Position numbers and translations under genes: made by a program
Assembly (NCBI RefSeq): GCF_037338445.1
Contig: NZ_CP147838.1
Coordinates: 1,488,001-1,552,000, forward strand
Direction of reading: 5' to 3'
Origin: Salinibaculum sp. SYNS191
GTDB lineage: Archaea > Halobacteriota > Halobacteria > Halobacteriales > Haloarculaceae
DNA: 64,000 nt
Notes under the pieces: generated by a model
What the model was told of the DNA's origin: nothing
Databases searched by the model: none
Seen by the model: only the letters and a program-made list of their open reading frames with translations
Shown here: positions 25,961-34,836 of the stretch, piece by piece
How the letters are laid out: each line of letters begins with the position of its first letter
Numbering within the stretch: the first letter of the stretch is position 1

Positions 25961-26499
25961 AACTGCCGCAGGGGCGGCTGGTCCGCCAGCGCGTCGTCAG
26001 CGACCCCGGGACGGCCCTGTCGAGCGCGCTGGAGATGGAGCTGACGGGGTACGCCCGACTCGAATCCCAGGACGCGCTCTTGCTCGACGCGGACGGGGTC
26101 GGAGTGGTCACGTTCGAGCGGGGCATCCCGGTCGTCGCCTACCACACCGCGACGGACACCGCCGGCGAGGACGCACTCGCCGACATCGCCGTCGCCGGCC
26201 CCTACCGCCTGGAGCTGTACGAACTCGACGCCGAGGTGCTGGCCGACGTCCACGCGACGGAGGCGTTCCGCGTGCCACCGGCGACGCCGGCCGAGCGACT
26301 GGCCGGCGACCCACAGCTCGCGGCCCGGACTCGCGAGGCCGCACCTGCGGCCCGACTGAGAGACCGCGAGAGCGAGCCATCGGAGGACACGAGCGCCGTC
26401 GAGGCCTTTCTCGACGACGAGGAGAAGATAGCGGCGATACGGGAACGGGCACGCGAGGAGGCCGAGGCGCGGGCAGCCGAGTGGGGATTCGCCGAGTGA
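25957..26499 (+). CDS. Conserved haloarchaeal protein coupled to MinD, unknown
   Basis: 180 residues, soluble, acidic. The N-terminal two thirds (KLPQGRLVRQRVVSDPGTAL, then MELTGYARLESQDALLLDAD and GIPVVAYHTATDTAGEDALAD) resembles effector-sensing alpha/beta folds; the last 45 residues are a highly charged helix (AFLDDEEKIAAIRERAREEA) that could be a protein-interaction helix. It overlaps the MinD-like gene by ATGA, the usual mark of translational coupling. No enzymatic motif is seen. It may be the cargo adaptor or activator of that ATPase. Confidence 0.75.
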   Translation: MKLPQGRLVRQRVVSDPGTALSSALEMELTGYARLESQDALLLDADGVGVVTFERGIPVVAYHTATDTAGEDALADIAVAGPYRLELYELDAEVLADVHATEAFRVPPATPAERLAGDPQLAARTREAAPAARLRDRESEPSEDTSAVEAFLDDEEKIAAIRERAREEAEARAAEWGFAE

Positions 26500-26611
26500 G
26501 AGGCGTGCAGCGCCGAGAAGGGAGAGTTAGTCCCCGCGTATCGCGTGTTCGCCGTGCTTACCGGGCTGAACGGTCAGCGACACCTTTTCCAGCGGCTGCC
26601 GACCCTGGCGT

Positions 26612-29095
26612 ATGCGCGAGGGGGAGACAGCCGGGACGGCCCAAAGCCGTCCGGGCGAGAGCAGGACGCTGGCCGAGCTGACGACGGCGCTGGTCGTGGA
26701 GCGGCCGCGGGTCGTCGTCGGCGTCTTCCTCGTGCTCACGGTTCCCTTCGCCGTCGGCCTGACGAACGTGACCACCGAGACGGGCACGGAATCCTTCGCC
26801 GAGAACCTCCCCGAGCAGGAGGCCCTGGACGCGGTGAACCGGGAGTTCGCGCCGCCGTTCGCGCCGGCGGAGAGCACGACCCAGCTCATCCAGCGCGACG
26901 GCAACGTGCTCTCGCGTGAGGGACTCGTCGAGATGCTGCGCATCCAGGAAGCCATCGCGGAGCGGCCGGACCTGCGCGTGGCCCGGGTCACCAGCGTCGC
27001 CGCGCAGGTGGCGCGGACCCTCGACCCGGACGCGACCACGCCGACCGCACAGCGCCGCGCCGTCGAGCGGGCGACGACCCCGGCCATCGAGCGGGCCGTT
27101 CGGACGGCGGCCGCGGACCCGGGCGTCCAGCGCCTGCTCAGTACGGACTTCAACCCGGCGAGCGCGCGTGCCTCCGCCACGGTCGCGGTCGTCACCCACG
27201 AGGTTCCGGCCGCCCCGGAGGACACCGAACCCGTGGCCGCAGCACAGCGGCGCATGGGCGACCTGGTCGGGACCATCGCACCGGGGGTCGTCGTCTTCGG
27301 CGGTGGCATCCTCGAAGCCGAGTTCGGGGCGGTCATCGGGGACACGCTGCTCCTCGTCGTGCCGGCCTCGATACTGCTCATCACGCTGTTTCTCGTCGTG
27401 GCCTACCGCGACGTCCTCGACCTGTTTCTGGGGATGACCGGGCTGGCGCTGGTCGTCGTCTGGACGTTCGGGGCACTCGGCCTCGCCGGCATCCCGTTCG
27501 ACCAGATTCTCGTCGCCGTCCCGCCGCTGTTGCTCGCCGTCGGCATCGACTACGGCCTGCACGCCGTCAACCGCTATCGCGAGGAGCGGACCGCGGGCGA
27601 GGCCATCCGCCCGGCGATGCGAATCACGGTCGGCCAGTTGCTGGTCGCCTTCGGCATCGTCACCGTGACGTCGGCCATCGGGTTCGCGTCGAACCTGACG
27701 AGTTCGCTCGTCCCGATACAGCGCTTCGGTGTCGTCGCGGCCATCGGCATCGTGGTCACGGCGCTGGTCTTCGGCGTCTTCCTCCCCGCCGCGAAGGTGC
27801 TGCTGGATAGCCTGCGCGAGCGGACGCGCCTCCCGCCGGCCCGTCGCCGGCCCATCAGCACGCCCGGGTCCCGCGTTGGGCGCGCGCTGACGCTCGGCGT
27901 CGTCTTCGCCCGCCGCTCGCCGGCCGTCTTCCTCGCGCTCGTCCTCATCGTGACGGCCCTGGCGGGCGGGTACGCGACCGGCGTGGACACGGAGTTCTCC
28001 GAGGAGAACTTCCTCCCGGCCGCGGAGACGCCGTCGTATCTCGCCTCGCTCCCGGAGCCGTTCCGGCCCAGCGACTACAGCGTCACGCGGACGCTGGACT
28101 TCCTGGAGGAGCGTTTCGAGACCGGCGAGGCCGACACCGTCACCGTGTACGTCCGTGGGCCGATGGAGTCCGACATCGCGCTCGAAGCGGTGGCGCGGGC
28201 GAGCACCGAGCCACCCGACACGTTCGTCCCGGCACCGGACGGCAGCGCGAGCGCGACGTCGATTCTGACGGTCATCCAGGCGCAGGCCGCCCAAGACCCG
28301 GAGTTCGCCCAGTTCGTCCGGCGCAACGACATCGACGGCGACGGCGTCCCCGACCGCAATCTCGAACGTATCTACGACGAACTGCTGGACTCGCCCGCCC
28401 GCGACGCGGCGCTGTCGTACCTGACGGAGAACCGCCGGAGCGCACGCGTCGTCTACGCCGTCGAGGCCGACGCCGAGTCCTCGGAGGTCACCGCCGACGC
28501 CAGGACGGTCGCCGGTCGCTTCCCCTACGCCGCGACGGCGACGGGCGAAATCGTCGTCTTCCAGACCGTCGCCGACCTCATCCTCCTCTCCGCGCTGGGG
28601 AGCCTCGCGGTCGCGCTCGCGGGCACGGCCATCGCGCTCGGGAGCTTCTTCTGGCTGCTCTTTGGTCGCCCCACGCTCGGACTCGCCGGACTGGTGCCCA
28701 TCGGCGCAACGGTCGCGCTCGTCGCCGCCTCCATGCGCGCGCTCGGCATCTCCTTCAACGCCTTCACCGCGACGGTGCTCGCGCTGACTATCGGCCTCGG
28801 CATCGACTACGCCGTCCACCTCCTGCACCGCTTCGCCGACGAGCGACGGGAGGGCGCGACCGTCGACGCGGCGCTGCGCACGACCGTCACCGGGACGGGC
28901 GGCGCACTCGCCGGGTCGATGCTCACGACCGTCTTCGGCCTCGGCGTGCTCGTCCTCGCGACGTTCCCCGCCATCGGCCAGTTCGGCCTGCTCGCCGGCC
29001 TGAGCGTCCTCTATGCATTCCTCACGTCCGTGCTCGTGTTGCCGTCGGTGCTGGCGCTCCGGGCGCGGTTCGCCCGGCCCCTCGAAGCGGCGTGA
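26612..29095 (+). CDS. MMPL/RND-superfamily transporter
   Basis: 827 residues with the duplicated RND plan: one membrane helix (PRVVVGVFLVLTVPFAVGL), a large extracytoplasmic loop to about residue 240, five membrane helices including SILLITLFLVVAYRDVLDLF and LAVGIDYGLHAVNRYREER, then the same order again with GLGIDYAVHLLHRFADERRE in the second half. The GIDYG/GIDYA-H motifs mark the MMPL/SSD-like subgroup that uses proton flow to move lipids or hydrophobic molecules. Substrate unknown. It converges on a CARDB-repeat membrane protein, with a single base between stops; such pairs recur in haloarchaea and suggest an exporter with an external partner. Confidence 0.9.
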   Translation: MREGETAGTAQSRPGESRTLAELTTALVVERPRVVVGVFLVLTVPFAVGLTNVTTETGTESFAENLPEQEALDAVNREFAPPFAPAESTTQLIQRDGNVLSREGLVEMLRIQEAIAERPDLRVARVTSVAAQVARTLDPDATTPTAQRRAVERATTPAIERAVRTAAADPGVQRLLSTDFNPASARASATVAVVTHEVPAAPEDTEPVAAAQRRMGDLVGTIAPGVVVFGGGILEAEFGAVIGDTLLLVVPASILLITLFLVVAYRDVLDLFLGMTGLALVVVWTFGALGLAGIPFDQILVAVPPLLLAVGIDYGLHAVNRYREERTAGEAIRPAMRITVGQLLVAFGIVTVTSAIGFASNLTSSLVPIQRFGVVAAIGIVVTALVFGVFLPAAKVLLDSLRERTRLPPARRRPISTPGSRVGRALTLGVVFARRSPAVFLALVLIVTALAGGYATGVDTEFSEENFLPAAETPSYLASLPEPFRPSDYSVTRTLDFLEERFETGEADTVTVYVRGPMESDIALEAVARASTEPPDTFVPAPDGSASATSILTVIQAQAAQDPEFAQFVRRNDIDGDGVPDRNLERIYDELLDSPARDAALSYLTENRRSARVVYAVEADAESSEVTADARTVAGRFPYAATATGEIVVFQTVADLILLSALGSLAVALAGTAIALGSFFWLLFGRPTLGLAGLVPIGATVALVAASMRALGISFNAFTATVLALTIGLGIDYAVHLLHRFADERREGATVDAALRTTVTGTGGALAGSMLTTVFGLGVLVLATFPAIGQFGLLAGLSVLYAFLTSVLVLPSVLALRARFARPLEAA

Positions 29096-29096
29096 C

Positions 29097-32000
29097 TCAC
29101 GCCCCGCGGGAGCGGCGACGCCGCCACCAGACGACGACGGCGACGAGGACCACGAGCGCACCGACGAGGAGTGCGAGGGGCACCACGTCGACGGGCAGGC
29201 CGCCGCCGGACTCGGGTTCGGTCACCGTGGCGGCGACGAAGTAGGTGTCCGAGAGTTCCTCCTCGCCGCGGGCGTCCTCGTAGGTGAAGTCGACGAGGAG
29301 CGGGTACTCCTTCGGGATGGCGCTGGCGTCGGCGGCCACGCGGAACCGGAGCGTGGTGCGCTCGCCGGGGTCGAGTCGCGAAACGAACGCCTCGGAGTCG
29401 TCGCTGGAGAGCGGGTCGTCGACGAACAGGCGCGCCCGCACGTTGCGCAGCGTCTCGTTCACCCGGTTCTCGACCTGGAGCGAGACGACCGCCGTGTCGC
29501 CGGCGGCGAGCGTCGAGTTGACCGCCGTGACGCGGAACTCGTCGCGGTCCGGCGCGACGGCGAGGCGGGCGTCTATCGGGTCGGTCTCCTGTGTCCGGTC
29601 GGCCTGCCCGCGGTAGCGCACCCGGAAGCTCACCAGCCGCGGCCCCGGTTCGGCGTCGGTGGTCGCGTCGACCCGGAAGGAGACGTTCGCGCTCTCGCCG
29701 GGCGGCAACGCGCCGATTGCGAACTCCGTCTCACGGGGGACGAGCGTCGCCGGCGTCGACTCCACCAGCAGGACCACCCCGGTGGCGTTGACCGGCCCGG
29801 TGTTGGTCACCCGCGCGGTGACGTCGCCGGTCTCGCCCACCCGGAGCGTGCTCTCGACGTCCGTGAGCGCGAACGTCTGCTCGCCGGCGACGCTGGCCTG
29901 TACCTCGATTGGTTCGGTCGTCCGGTAGGCCCCGTCGCGCCCCTGGTAGCGCACGCGGAAGGAGAACGGGCGCTCGCCGGGGTCGGCCGTCCGCGGCACG
30001 TCGAACGTGAAGGCGACGGGTGCCGACTCGCCGGGTTCGAGTGTCCCCGCCGCAGCGGCCGGCGAGAGCGGGCTGAGCGAGCCGTTGCCGATTGCCTGCA
30101 GCGAGACGTCGCTGGCGGTCACATCGCCGGTGTTGACCAGCGTCGCGGTAAGCTGGCCCCGCTCGCCGACCCGGAGCGTCCCGGAGACGTTCCGGAGCGC
30201 GAAGGACTGTTCGGGCGCGACGCCGACCCGCGCGTCGAGGACGTCGCTGAGCCGCGTCTCGTCGTCGCGGTAGCGCACCTGCAACTGGAGGACGCGCGGC
30301 CCGGGCGCGACGCCGGCGGGCACGTCCGCGGTGAACGAGAAGGGGACCGGCTCGCCGGGTTCGAGCGTCCCCAGGGCGTAGGCCGTCTCGCGCGGCCGGA
30401 CGTCGGACCCGTTGGCGCGGACCAGCAGCGTCGCCTGCTCGACGGGGCGGTCGCCCGCGTTTATGAGGGTGCCGCTGACAGTCCCCGTATCGCCCACCTG
30501 AAGCGTGCTCTCGACGTCGTCGAGCGCGAACGACTGTTCGGGGCCGACCTCGATGCGGGCGTCGAGAATGTCGCTGGTCCGCACCTCGTCGCCCTGGCCC
30601 CGGTAGCGAATCTGGACGGCGAGAAACTGCGGCCCGGCCTCGGCAGTCGCCGGGATAGCCGCCGGAAACTGGAAGTCTGCACTCTCCCCGGGCGCGAGGT
30701 CACCGACCGGAACCCGCCGCTCCCGGGGTTCGAACGCCTCGCCGACGTCCGCGAGGACGACGACTGCGTCCGTCACGGCCAGTTCGCCGGTGTTGACGAC
30801 CGTCCCCTGAAGCGTCCCGGAGCCGCCGACCCGGAAGTCGCTGGCGACATCGTGGAGTTCGAACGTCTGCTCGCCGGCCACGTTCACGGTCGCGTCGCCG
30901 GCGTCGCGCGTCTGGACGTCCCCGCCCCTGTCCCGGTAGCGGACGGCCAGGTCGAGGACGCGCGGCCCCGACACCGAGCCGTTCGCGGCGTCGACGACGA
31001 ACCGGAACGGGACCGCCTCGCCAGGTTCCAGCGTCCCGACGGCGAACTCGGGCTCGCGGGGCTGCAGTCCCGAGACGTCGTCGGGAAAGAGGACCACGGC
31101 GTTCTCGACGCGGCGGTCACCGGTATTGACGAGTAACCCCTCGACGACGCCGCGCTCGCCGACGCGGAGCGTGTCGGTGACGTTGCCGACGTTGAAGGTC
31201 TGCTCGGCCCCGACGGGGACGGTGACCGACAGCGGCGACGACCGGGCCTGGACGCCCGCCGGCGTCCGGTAGGTGACGACCGCCGACAGCGGGTAGCCGC
31301 CGGGCGGGAGGTCAGCGGGTGCCCCGACGCGGACGGCGACGGTCCGCGACGCGCCGGGGTCGAGGCTGTCGAGCGAGACCTGTGCCGTCGGTTTCGGCGC
31401 GTCGTTCGGGCCGAAAAACAGCGAGCCGTTGGCCGCCGAGAGGCGCAGTTCCGCGTCCGTGGCAACCTGGCTGCCGACGTTGGTGACGGTGAACTGTTTG
31501 ACCGCGGTCTCGGCAGCCGCGACGGCCCGGCTGTCGGCGTCGAGTTCGAAGCGGGCCTGCTCCCTGACGACGATGGTGAGTTCGGCATCCTGGGTCCGCG
31601 AGAAGGTACTGTACTCCGGCTCGTCGACGCCGCTGTACTGGACGACGCTCGTGTACTCGTACTCCAGCCGGACCGGAATCTGGTAGGTTCCCGGCTCGAT
31701 TGCCTCGTCCACCTCCAGCCGGAGGGGGAAGGGGCCGCTGACTCCCTCGGGAACGCTCCCGACCGGTATCGTGCCCGAGAGGACCTCGACGTTGTCGGCC
31801 AGTTCTGGGGCGAGTTCGTCTTCCTGGACGGAGAGCCGGACGTTGCGGGCGGTCTTGACCTCCTCTTCGAACCGCGACGGGCCGCCACGGGTGAGAGTCC
31901 CCTCGTTGGTCACCTGGACGTCGAGGGTCACCTGGCCGCCGCCGACGATGCGGTTGTCGGGCGCGAACACGGAGAGTTCCGGCCGCCCGACGACCGTCCC

Positions 32001-32111
32001 TTCCTGCGCGGCGACGAGTGCGGGGAGGGCTCCGGCCGAGACGAGGAGAACGACGACGCAAAGCAGCGCGACGCCGGCCCGGGGCAGCGACGGCCCGCGG
32101 TCACGTTTCAT
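29097..32111 (-). CDS. CARDB/COG1361-type repeat protein, membrane anchored
   Basis: 1004 residues: a Sec signal (AGVALLCVVVLLVSAGALPALVAAQ), about eight immunoglobulin-like CARDB modules, and a C-terminal anchor helix (VVPLALLVGALVVLVAVVVWW) followed by RRRRSRG. Five central modules of about 110 residues each begin EQTF or EQSF and share STLRVGE, LVNTGD, GTLEPGE and VRYR blocks. Most of the protein faces outside. Start at 32111: a CTTAATC box sits about 27 nt upstream, and the 20 codons beyond it are not conserved in style. Likely an external scaffold or S-layer-associated partner of the convergent MMPL transporter; this is inference. Confidence 0.85.
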   Translation of the reverse strand: MKRDRGPSLPRAGVALLCVVVLLVSAGALPALVAAQEGTVVGRPELSVFAPDNRIVGGGQVTLDVQVTNEGTLTRGGPSRFEEEVKTARNVRLSVQEDELAPELADNVEVLSGTIPVGSVPEGVSGPFPLRLEVDEAIEPGTYQIPVRLEYEYTSVVQYSGVDEPEYSTFSRTQDAELTIVVREQARFELDADSRAVAAAETAVKQFTVTNVGSQVATDAELRLSAANGSLFFGPNDAPKPTAQVSLDSLDPGASRTVAVRVGAPADLPPGGYPLSAVVTYRTPAGVQARSSPLSVTVPVGAEQTFNVGNVTDTLRVGERGVVEGLLVNTGDRRVENAVVLFPDDVSGLQPREPEFAVGTLEPGEAVPFRFVVDAANGSVSGPRVLDLAVRYRDRGGDVQTRDAGDATVNVAGEQTFELHDVASDFRVGGSGTLQGTVVNTGELAVTDAVVVLADVGEAFEPRERRVPVGDLAPGESADFQFPAAIPATAEAGPQFLAVQIRYRGQGDEVRTSDILDARIEVGPEQSFALDDVESTLQVGDTGTVSGTLINAGDRPVEQATLLVRANGSDVRPRETAYALGTLEPGEPVPFSFTADVPAGVAPGPRVLQLQVRYRDDETRLSDVLDARVGVAPEQSFALRNVSGTLRVGERGQLTATLVNTGDVTASDVSLQAIGNGSLSPLSPAAAAGTLEPGESAPVAFTFDVPRTADPGERPFSFRVRYQGRDGAYRTTEPIEVQASVAGEQTFALTDVESTLRVGETGDVTARVTNTGPVNATGVVLLVESTPATLVPRETEFAIGALPPGESANVSFRVDATTDAEPGPRLVSFRVRYRGQADRTQETDPIDARLAVAPDRDEFRVTAVNSTLAAGDTAVVSLQVENRVNETLRNVRARLFVDDPLSSDDSEAFVSRLDPGERTTLRFRVAADASAIPKEYPLLVDFTYEDARGEEELSDTYFVAATVTEPESGGGLPVDVVPLALLVGALVVLVAVVVWWRRRRSRGA
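29553..31206 (-). repeat. Five tandem CARDB-module repeats within one gene
   Basis: Module starts (EQTF/EQSF) lie near 31206, 30876, 30540, 30210 and 29882, at about 330-nt spacing, with a sixth, weaker module (PDRDEF) near 29553. Amino-acid similarity between modules is strong in the strands, and nucleotide similarity is visible in the STLRVGE and GTLEPGE segments, so unequal recombination may change module number. Confidence 0.8.
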
Positions 32112-32417
32112 GCCGGCGATAACTGAATACGGCCGATTAAGTGACGCGACAGTTCGGCCCCGTAATCGCATCTTACGGGAATACAGCAGTGCTTACCGGA
32201 CGGCGGAGAACCGACTGCGACAGCGTCGTCGTACTCCATTCGGTGGCCCGGGTCCGGAGTCGGAACGCGAACCCTCCGACCGCAGCGGATGGAGAACGAG
32301 TCGGTACGAGTGACCGCCCTTCGCTCGAGAAGCAAGCGGAAACCCATCTCCGGTCGGCCCCGCTGCGAGTCAGCGCCGGGGAAATTTGTTAGTAACTGCC
32401 ACGCTGACGTTTGAGAT
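32112..32417. other. 306-bp divergent intergenic region
   Basis: No gene is seen. It contains a CTTAATC box for the minus-strand CARDB gene (32135-32141) and an AATTTGTTAGTAAC box (about 32383-32394) 30 nt before the Lrp-type regulator. The middle is ordinary GC-rich sequence without clear repeats. Confidence 0.6.
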
Positions 32418-32942
32418 ATGGGACGCGACCTAGACGACGTCGACCGGAGCATACTCTATCTGCTTCAACAAGACGCCCGCAATGCCACGGCACAGGAGAT
32501 AGCCGACAGGGTGGGCGTCTCGGCCAGTACCATCCGCAACCGAATCGACCAACTCGAAGAGGACGGTATCATCAAAGGTTATCACCCGGAGATAGATTAC
32601 GAGGCGGCCAATCTGCCACTGCAAGTCACGTTCGTAATCTCCGCGCCACCGACTGAACTGAAAGAATATTCGGAGCAAATTCGAGGGATTCAGGGCGTAA
32701 TCGACGTTCGTGAAATGCTGACTGGCCGACGGAACGTCCACGTCGACGTGGTCGGGACGACCACGGCCGAGATAACCCGAATTACCGACGCTATCCACGA
32801 CACTGGCGTCGAAATCGAGTCGTCAGAGATGATGCGACGGCGGCACGTCCAACCGTTCAACCACTTCTTCCTGCAAGGGACAGAAGAGATGGACGCGCGC
32901 AACAACGCCCAGGACGAAGCGGACGAGTCCGAAACTGAATAA
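32418..32942 (+). CDS. Lrp/AsnC-family transcriptional regulator
   Basis: 174 residues. The N-terminal winged helix is LDDVDRSILYLLQQDARNAT, then ADRVGVSASTIRNRIDQLEE and GIIKGYHPEID, the classic Lrp/AsnC HTH. The C-terminal part (LQVTFVISAPPTELKEYSEQ to EITRITDAIHDTGVEI) is a ferredoxin-like ligand/oligomerisation domain of the type seen in haloarchaeal Lrp proteins, followed by an Asp/Glu-rich tail. It probably senses an amino acid or metabolite; the regulon is unknown. It is transcribed divergently from the CARDB protein gene. Confidence 0.9.
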   Translation: MGRDLDDVDRSILYLLQQDARNATAQEIADRVGVSASTIRNRIDQLEEDGIIKGYHPEIDYEAANLPLQVTFVISAPPTELKEYSEQIRGIQGVIDVREMLTGRRNVHVDVVGTTTAEITRITDAIHDTGVEIESSEMMRRRHVQPFNHFFLQGTEEMDARNNAQDEADESETE

Positions 32943-32955
32943 TCGGTGATATATT

Positions 32956-33023
32956 TCTGCAATCCGCAGATTTTGGCCCCGAAACAAAAAAAATAACACA
33001 CTTCAGCTGCGGAAATCCGCAGC
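32956..33023. promoter_or_regulatory. Two related inverted repeats between regulators
   Basis: Downstream of the Lrp gene, TCTGC-N5-GCAGA (32956-32970) and GCTGCGG-N4-CCGCAGC (33006-33023) flank an A-rich run (about 32982-32995). Both share the half ATCCGCAG. They may act as terminator stems or as operator sites for the small regulator that follows. Confidence 0.45.
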
Positions 33024-33164
33024 AGTACCAGGACAAATCTGTGGAATCCCGAATGCCTACGTGAGCGTTCACAACACCGTTATACCGGTGCTCGTTCTAT
33101 CGTACTACTGACGATGTAGCCATCGGAGCCAACACCCCCTCGCGGTGGACGCCTCACCAAAACC

Positions 33165-33482
33165 ATGAACGACAAAACCTTCGACGCACTCGCGCACGAA
33201 CAACGCCGAACGCTCTTGCTGGACATTCTCGAATCGAATCCGCAAGACGCGGGGGTTGAATTACCCACAGGGGAATCAGCGCCGACCGACGCCGAGCGAC
33301 GAGTGTGGATATCGATGTACCACAGTCACCTGCCCAAACTCGAAGACTACGGCTACATCGAGTGGAACAGGGACGCCCAGGAGGTCGTCAAAGGGCCACA
33401 GTTCGAGGAAATTCGGCCACTGCTCGAATGGGTGGACGACCAGGCGGAACTCCCCGGCCAGAACGGCCAGGTCACCCCATGA
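33165..33482 (+). CDS. Small winged-helix protein, haloarchaeal type
   Basis: 105 residues: a helix pair FDALAHEQRRTLLLDILESN, then WISMYHSHLPKLEDYGYIEW and a closing EIRPLLEWVDDQ helix. The pattern (L-x-x-x-RR, H-x-H-LP-LxxxGxIxW) is that of the small haloarchaeal winged-helix family fused or adjacent to many regulators. Its last 4 nt overlap the next gene, a Bat-type HTH, so they form a unit. It may bind DNA as a dimer; signal and targets are unknown. Confidence 0.8.
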   Translation: MNDKTFDALAHEQRRTLLLDILESNPQDAGVELPTGESAPTDAERRVWISMYHSHLPKLEDYGYIEWNRDAQEVVKGPQFEEIRPLLEWVDDQAELPGQNGQVTP

Positions 33483-33691
33483 AATCGAGCGACACAGACA
33501 CGGAACTCCTGACGACCGCCGTCGAACGGGGCTACTTCAAGGTCCCCCGGCAAACATCGTTAGGAGACATCGCGGAGGCTCACGACATGTCGGACGTAGA
33601 AGCGTCCGAACGACTCCGGACCGAGCTTGATAGGGTACTTCGTGAACATCTCGACGGAGTTGACGCCACTGTCGCTCCGGAACAGGACTAG
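33479..33691 (+). CDS. Stand-alone Bat-type HTH domain protein
   Basis: 70 residues. TELLTTAVERGYFKVPRQTSL followed by GDIAEAHDMSDVEASERLR and a final helix matches the C-terminal HTH of bacterio-opsin-activator proteins (compare AFRAGYFEWPREST in the 22.9-25.1 kb sensor of this window), but without any sensory domain. The ATG at 33479 overlaps the previous stop (ATGA). As a short, signal-free HTH it may pair with the winged-helix protein upstream, or compete with full-length Bat proteins for sites. Confidence 0.75.
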   Translation: MKSSDTDTELLTTAVERGYFKVPRQTSLGDIAEAHDMSDVEASERLRTELDRVLREHLDGVDATVAPEQD

Positions 33692-33747
33692 TCCTCCACG
33701 ACGTTACTCGTTCGGACAGATTGCCGAGACGATGGATCGAATCCCCG

Positions 33748-34677
33748 CTACGACTCCGGCGTCGAGACGGTGTCGGACGGGCGGTGACTGTTGCTCCGCG
33801 CGGAGAGGACGACGCTGCGGGCCTTGTCTCGCACGGAGCGGTTCGTCGAGCCATAGAGGAGACGCCGCAGCCGACCCTTGGTCGGCGCGCCGATGACCGT
33901 CAGGTCGTAGTAGCGCGACTGCTCGGCGATGGCCTGGGCGGTCCGGCGCTCCTCCAGCACCCAGGTCGTCGTCGTGTCGGGACGGCCGATTCGCGTCGCG
34001 ATGTCCCCCACCAGCGTCTGTGCCGCCTGGCGTTCCCGCTCCGACGCGGCGGCGTCGACCACGTGGAGCACGTCCACCCACGCGTCGCAGTCCACGGCGA
34101 TCGACCGGGCGAGGTCCGCGGCGAGGCCCGAGTGGGGGCCACCGGCGACCGGCAGGAGGATGGAGGTGACCGAGTCGTAGCCGGACTGGCCGTTGACGAC
34201 GACGACGTCGCACGCGGCCTGTGCCGCAATCTGGTCGAGGAGCCCCTTCCGGAGCCGGCTGACGTGCGCCCCGCTCGGCAACACGAGCGTGTCGACGTCG
34301 TTGGCCCGGACCGTCCGGAGCACGCGCCGCACGAGGTCGCGGGTGTAGAGCAGGCCCCGCTCGGTGTAGACCTCCGATTCCTCCGTCCGGGTGAGCGCCC
34401 ACTCAAGGAGTGCGGACTCGTCCATCTCGCCGGCGTTCTGGTGACAGACCGGTGCCATCTGGTCGGGATACGCGACCGGGGTCACGAGCGAGAGCGAGGC
34501 GTCGGAGACGTTCGCGAGCGTCGTCGCGACCGTGAGCTGGTCGGTCACGGTCGGTCGGGCGGCGGTCAAAAGCGGCGCGAGGACGTGGTCGCCGTCGAAC
34601 CGTCCCGCGACGCGCGGTAGGTGCTCGGACGCCTCGCTTGCGTCGCTCAACAGGCCTCCGAGTGACGGCGTGGTCAT
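33748..34677 (-). CDS. Tandem universal stress protein (UspA) domains
   Basis: 309 residues with two Usp folds. The first (about 1-150: VAGRFDGDHVLAPLLTAARP onward, VDTLVLPSG) lacks a clear ATP loop. The second (about 160-300) ends DLTVIGAPTKGRLRRLLYGS and retains the G-x2-G-x-G(S) ATP-binding pattern and NRSV continuation. Usp proteins bind ATP and modulate stress responses or transport. Start at 34677 is supported by an AT box (minus-strand GGTTTTTTGT, about 34701-34708) 28 nt upstream. It is a single gene, divergent from nothing obvious. Confidence 0.82.
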   Translation of the reverse strand: MTTPSLGGLLSDASEASEHLPRVAGRFDGDHVLAPLLTAARPTVTDQLTVATTLANVSDASLSLVTPVAYPDQMAPVCHQNAGEMDESALLEWALTRTEESEVYTERGLLYTRDLVRRVLRTVRANDVDTLVLPSGAHVSRLRKGLLDQIAAQAACDVVVVNGQSGYDSVTSILLPVAGGPHSGLAADLARSIAVDCDAWVDVLHVVDAAASERERQAAQTLVGDIATRIGRPDTTTTWVLEERRTAQAIAEQSRYYDLTVIGAPTKGRLRRLLYGSTNRSVRDKARSVVLSARSNSHRPSDTVSTPES

Positions 34678-34741
34678 ACGGCGTGTAACGATATCACAGT
34701 ACAAAAAACCCGAACCGTCGTCGCAAACGGTGAGAAACTGG

Positions 34742-34752
34742 TAATAAAAAAC
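34742..34752 (-). terminator. T-rich terminator after small HTH gene
   Basis: On the minus strand CCCGTTTTTTATTAC lies about 85 nt beyond the stop of the HTH gene at 34837. A T6 run after GC is typical of intrinsic archaeal termination; it is also close to the stress-protein promoter. Confidence 0.4.
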
Positions 34753-34836
34753 GGGCTCGCTACCGACCGAGCGTCGGCTGCCCTTTCGAGAATTCGCCAG
34801 ACGGCCAGGAGTGGCGACGAGACGCCGGTTCGTGCG

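Noticed and set aside
26558-29161. 867-residue minus-strand frame
   Set aside because: Antisense shadow of the MMPL transporter; Glu/Arg/Gly-rich without any domain, typical of GC-rich codon bias.
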